Assembly: GCA_902803015.1 (NCBI GenBank)
Contig: CADCOL010000106.1
Coordinates: forward strand, 1 to 25,458
From: an uncultured Lachnospiraceae bacterium
Lineage (GTDB): Bacteria; Bacillota; Clostridia; Lachnospirales; Lachnospiraceae
Reading direction: 5' to 3'
DNA length: 25,458 nt
Shown here in pieces: positions 24,237-25,458 of this stretch. The position numbers and the translations under genes were made by a program. The notes under the pieces are model-generated. The model worked only from the letters and a program-made list of their open reading frames with translations. It was not told the origin of the DNA and did not search any database. Each line of letters opens with the position of its first letter. The stretch's first letter is position 1.

Positions 24237-25315
24237 GTTCTGAGAGAATGGGAAGACTGGCTGAATTCATCAACAAAGACACACAGATAAAAAACGAAAC
24301 CAAGCGGATGACTGTTATTATTAGAAAACTCTGCCTTACTTTTGTTGCGCTTTCTGTCGTGAATTTGTTCCTGAATGCCTTCTGGCTTCATTCCCTTCGA
24401 GGCGTTCTGTTATGGTGCGGATCCATTCTGATTGACGGACTTACATTTTACATTTCGTACCATGCTTCCAAAAACATTGTACTTACGGTTTTCGTAATCC
24501 AGAAATGTATCTGGATTCTCGCAGCCACGATGCTTTACGGCTGGGAGGGAGGCTTCCAGTTTTTCCTGATTCTTCTTATGATTCTGTATTCGTTCGGAGA
24601 GTCCGGATACAACGGAAAGAAGCTGATTTTTGATATCTTATGCTTCGTGATGTTTGTGGTTTTCGTTCTGTTCTTCAAAGGAAACGAAGGGGTGATTCCC
24701 ATAGCCGGAATGGACAGAATTATCCAGATTCTTAATATTCTGGTATTCTGTGTCAGCGTTGCGTGGGTTTCCTCAACCTTCAGTACGGAGAGCCAGGAAT
24801 ACGAAGAGAAAATTGTCAAATACAATGAGCAGTTAAAAATCGAAGCCGGAGAGGATGCACTGACAGGACTGAAAAACCGCAGAAGTACGAAAGAGGTATT
24901 GGAAAAACTGGTAGACAACAAAATTCCTTTCAGCATCTGTATGTGCGACATCGATTATTTTAAAAACATCAATGATACGTACGGACACGAATTCGGTGAT
25001 GAAGTGCTGGTGGCAATTTCCTATGTGTTTAAGAAAATGACCACGGACAACGAGTATGTTTCAAGATGGGGCGGAGAAGAATTCTTACTGATTTTCCCGA
25101 GATTAAACGGGGACGACGCCTACATGAAAGTGGACAGAATCAAAGACGAAATTAAAAAGATTGCCGTACCGCACGGCGATAAAAATGTATCGATTACAAT
25201 GACATACGGTCTTACCGAATACGATCTGGGTAAGAATCCGGAACACAATATCAAAGAGGTCGACGAGAAGCTTTATATGGGCAAACAGAGCGGTCGTGAC
25301 AGAATAGTATATTAA
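24209..25315 (+). CDS. Membrane GGDEF diguanylate cyclase (start uncertain: 24209 or 24248)
   Basis: This protein (368 residues from 24209) has five or six membrane helices between residues 37 and 190, a short coiled linker and a GGDEF domain (about 215-368). The domain has DALTGLKNRR, the metal/substrate segment CDIDYFKNIND and an intact RWGGEEF (286-292), so synthesis of c-di-GMP from two GTP is predicted. The inhibitory I-site RxxD is replaced by TDNE (279-282). Start 24209 has a well-placed AAGGTGA 7 nt upstream but lies inside a terminator-like hairpin and adds an odd MQMYHICIFCSER leader. Start 24248 (MGRLAEFINKD) avoids the hairpin but has a poor ribosome binding site. It lies between the sugar transporter and a sugar kinase gene, 15 nt upstream of the latter, so it is likely part of the sugar operon. 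Confidence 0.88.
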   Translation: MQMYHICIFCSERMGRLAEFINKDTQIKNETKRMTVIIRKLCLTFVALSVVNLFLNAFWLHSLRGVLLWCGSILIDGLTFYISYHASKNIVLTVFVIQKCIWILAATMLYGWEGGFQFFLILLMILYSFGESGYNGKKLIFDILCFVMFVVFVLFFKGNEGVIPIAGMDRIIQILNILVFCVSVAWVSSTFSTESQEYEEKIVKYNEQLKIEAGEDALTGLKNRRSTKEVLEKLVDNKIPFSICMCDIDYFKNINDTYGHEFGDEVLVAISYVFKKMTTDNEYVSRWGGEEFLLIFPRLNGDDAYMKVDRIKDEIKKIAVPHGDKNVSITMTYGLTEYDLGKNPEHNIKEVDEKLYMGKQSGRDRIVY

Positions 25316-25330
25316 AAAACGGAGGTAATT

Positions 25331-25458
25331 ATGGGAGCAAAAGAACTCATCGAAGAAGGCAAAGCGTATCTGGGAATCGAATTCGGTTCCACAAGAATCA
25401 AGGCAGTGGTAATCGGTGAAGCGGGCGAAGTACTTGCCATGGGCGGATTCGGCTGGGA
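25331..25458 (+). CDS. FGGY-type carbohydrate kinase (5' part)
   Basis: Only the first 42 codons are in the window. After a short N-terminal helix the sequence reads YLGIEFGSTRIKAVVIGEAGEV, the phosphate-1 nucleotide-binding loop of the actin-like ATPase fold as found in FGGY sugar kinases (xylulokinase/ribulokinase group). By family it would phosphorylate a sugar or its keto isomer after uptake. A perfect GGAGG (25321-25325) lies 5 nt before the start, and the gap from the GGDEF gene is 15 nt, so they are cotranscribed. The substrate cannot be decided from this fragment; the IEFGSTRIKA form of the loop also occurs in other actin-like ATPases. Confidence 0.75.
   Translation, partial: MGAKELIEEGKAYLGIEFGSTRIKAVVIGEAGEVLAMGGFGW

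Noticed and set aside
1..25458. Mobile elements, CRISPR arrays, RNA genes
   Set aside because: No transposase or integrase motifs, no regularly spaced repeats with unique spacers, and no recognisable tRNA or rRNA were found when reading through.

Overview
The window looks like chromosomal DNA of a Gram-positive anaerobic Clostridia, most likely Lachnospiraceae. This is a family-level inference. It rests on strong AGGAGG-type ribosome binding sites, TTGACA/TATAAT promoters, lipoprotein (not periplasmic) solute-binding proteins, a class B sortase with a Cna-B repeat surface protein, and YesM/YesN two-component pairs next to sugar ABC transporters. No tRNA, rRNA, CRISPR array, transposase or phage gene was seen.

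Region 1 (1-3.67 kb) is housekeeping: the 3' part of a THUMP-type rRNA methyltransferase, the XTP/dITP pyrophosphatase rdgB, a small metallophosphoesterase (the same gene pair as ysnA-ysnB of Bacillus), and a YjgR/HerA-like ATPase with an inserted 11-residue-repeat coiled coil, closed by a terminator.

Region 2 (3.7-7.17 kb) is a two-gene surface module. A perfect-consensus promoter and a structured leader of about 170 nt precede a secreted Cna-B repeat protein, which overlaps a class B sortase gene. A hairpin shared by both strands separates it from a convergent gene for a cytoplasmic LacI-sensor/degenerate GGDEF/EAL protein, a predicted c-di-GMP phosphodiesterase (7.2-9.94 kb, minus).

Region 3 (9.94-15.3 kb) starts with a divergent regulatory region holding two sets of TTAA(A)CA direct repeats at 11-bp spacing, the layout bound by PhoP/OmpR-type regulators. 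It is followed by a large solute-binding lipoprotein without a permease, an OmpR-type response regulator and a six-helix histidine kinase.

Region 4 (15.4-25.46 kb) is a sugar uptake locus. A YtfQ-like binding lipoprotein is linked to a YesM-type kinase and a YesN-type AraC regulator, a likely sugar-sensing unit. A second, apparently highly expressed binding lipoprotein and a YtfR/YtfT/YjfF-type ABC transporter follow. Then come a membrane GGDEF diguanylate cyclase with an intact active site and the first 42 codons of an FGGY-type sugar kinase. The window therefore pairs a sugar-sensor-fused c-di-GMP phosphodiesterase with a cyclase in a sugar operon, and has a surface adhesin beside the phosphodiesterase. 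A sugar/c-di-GMP/adhesion link is inference from gene order; no c-di-GMP riboswitch was recognised.
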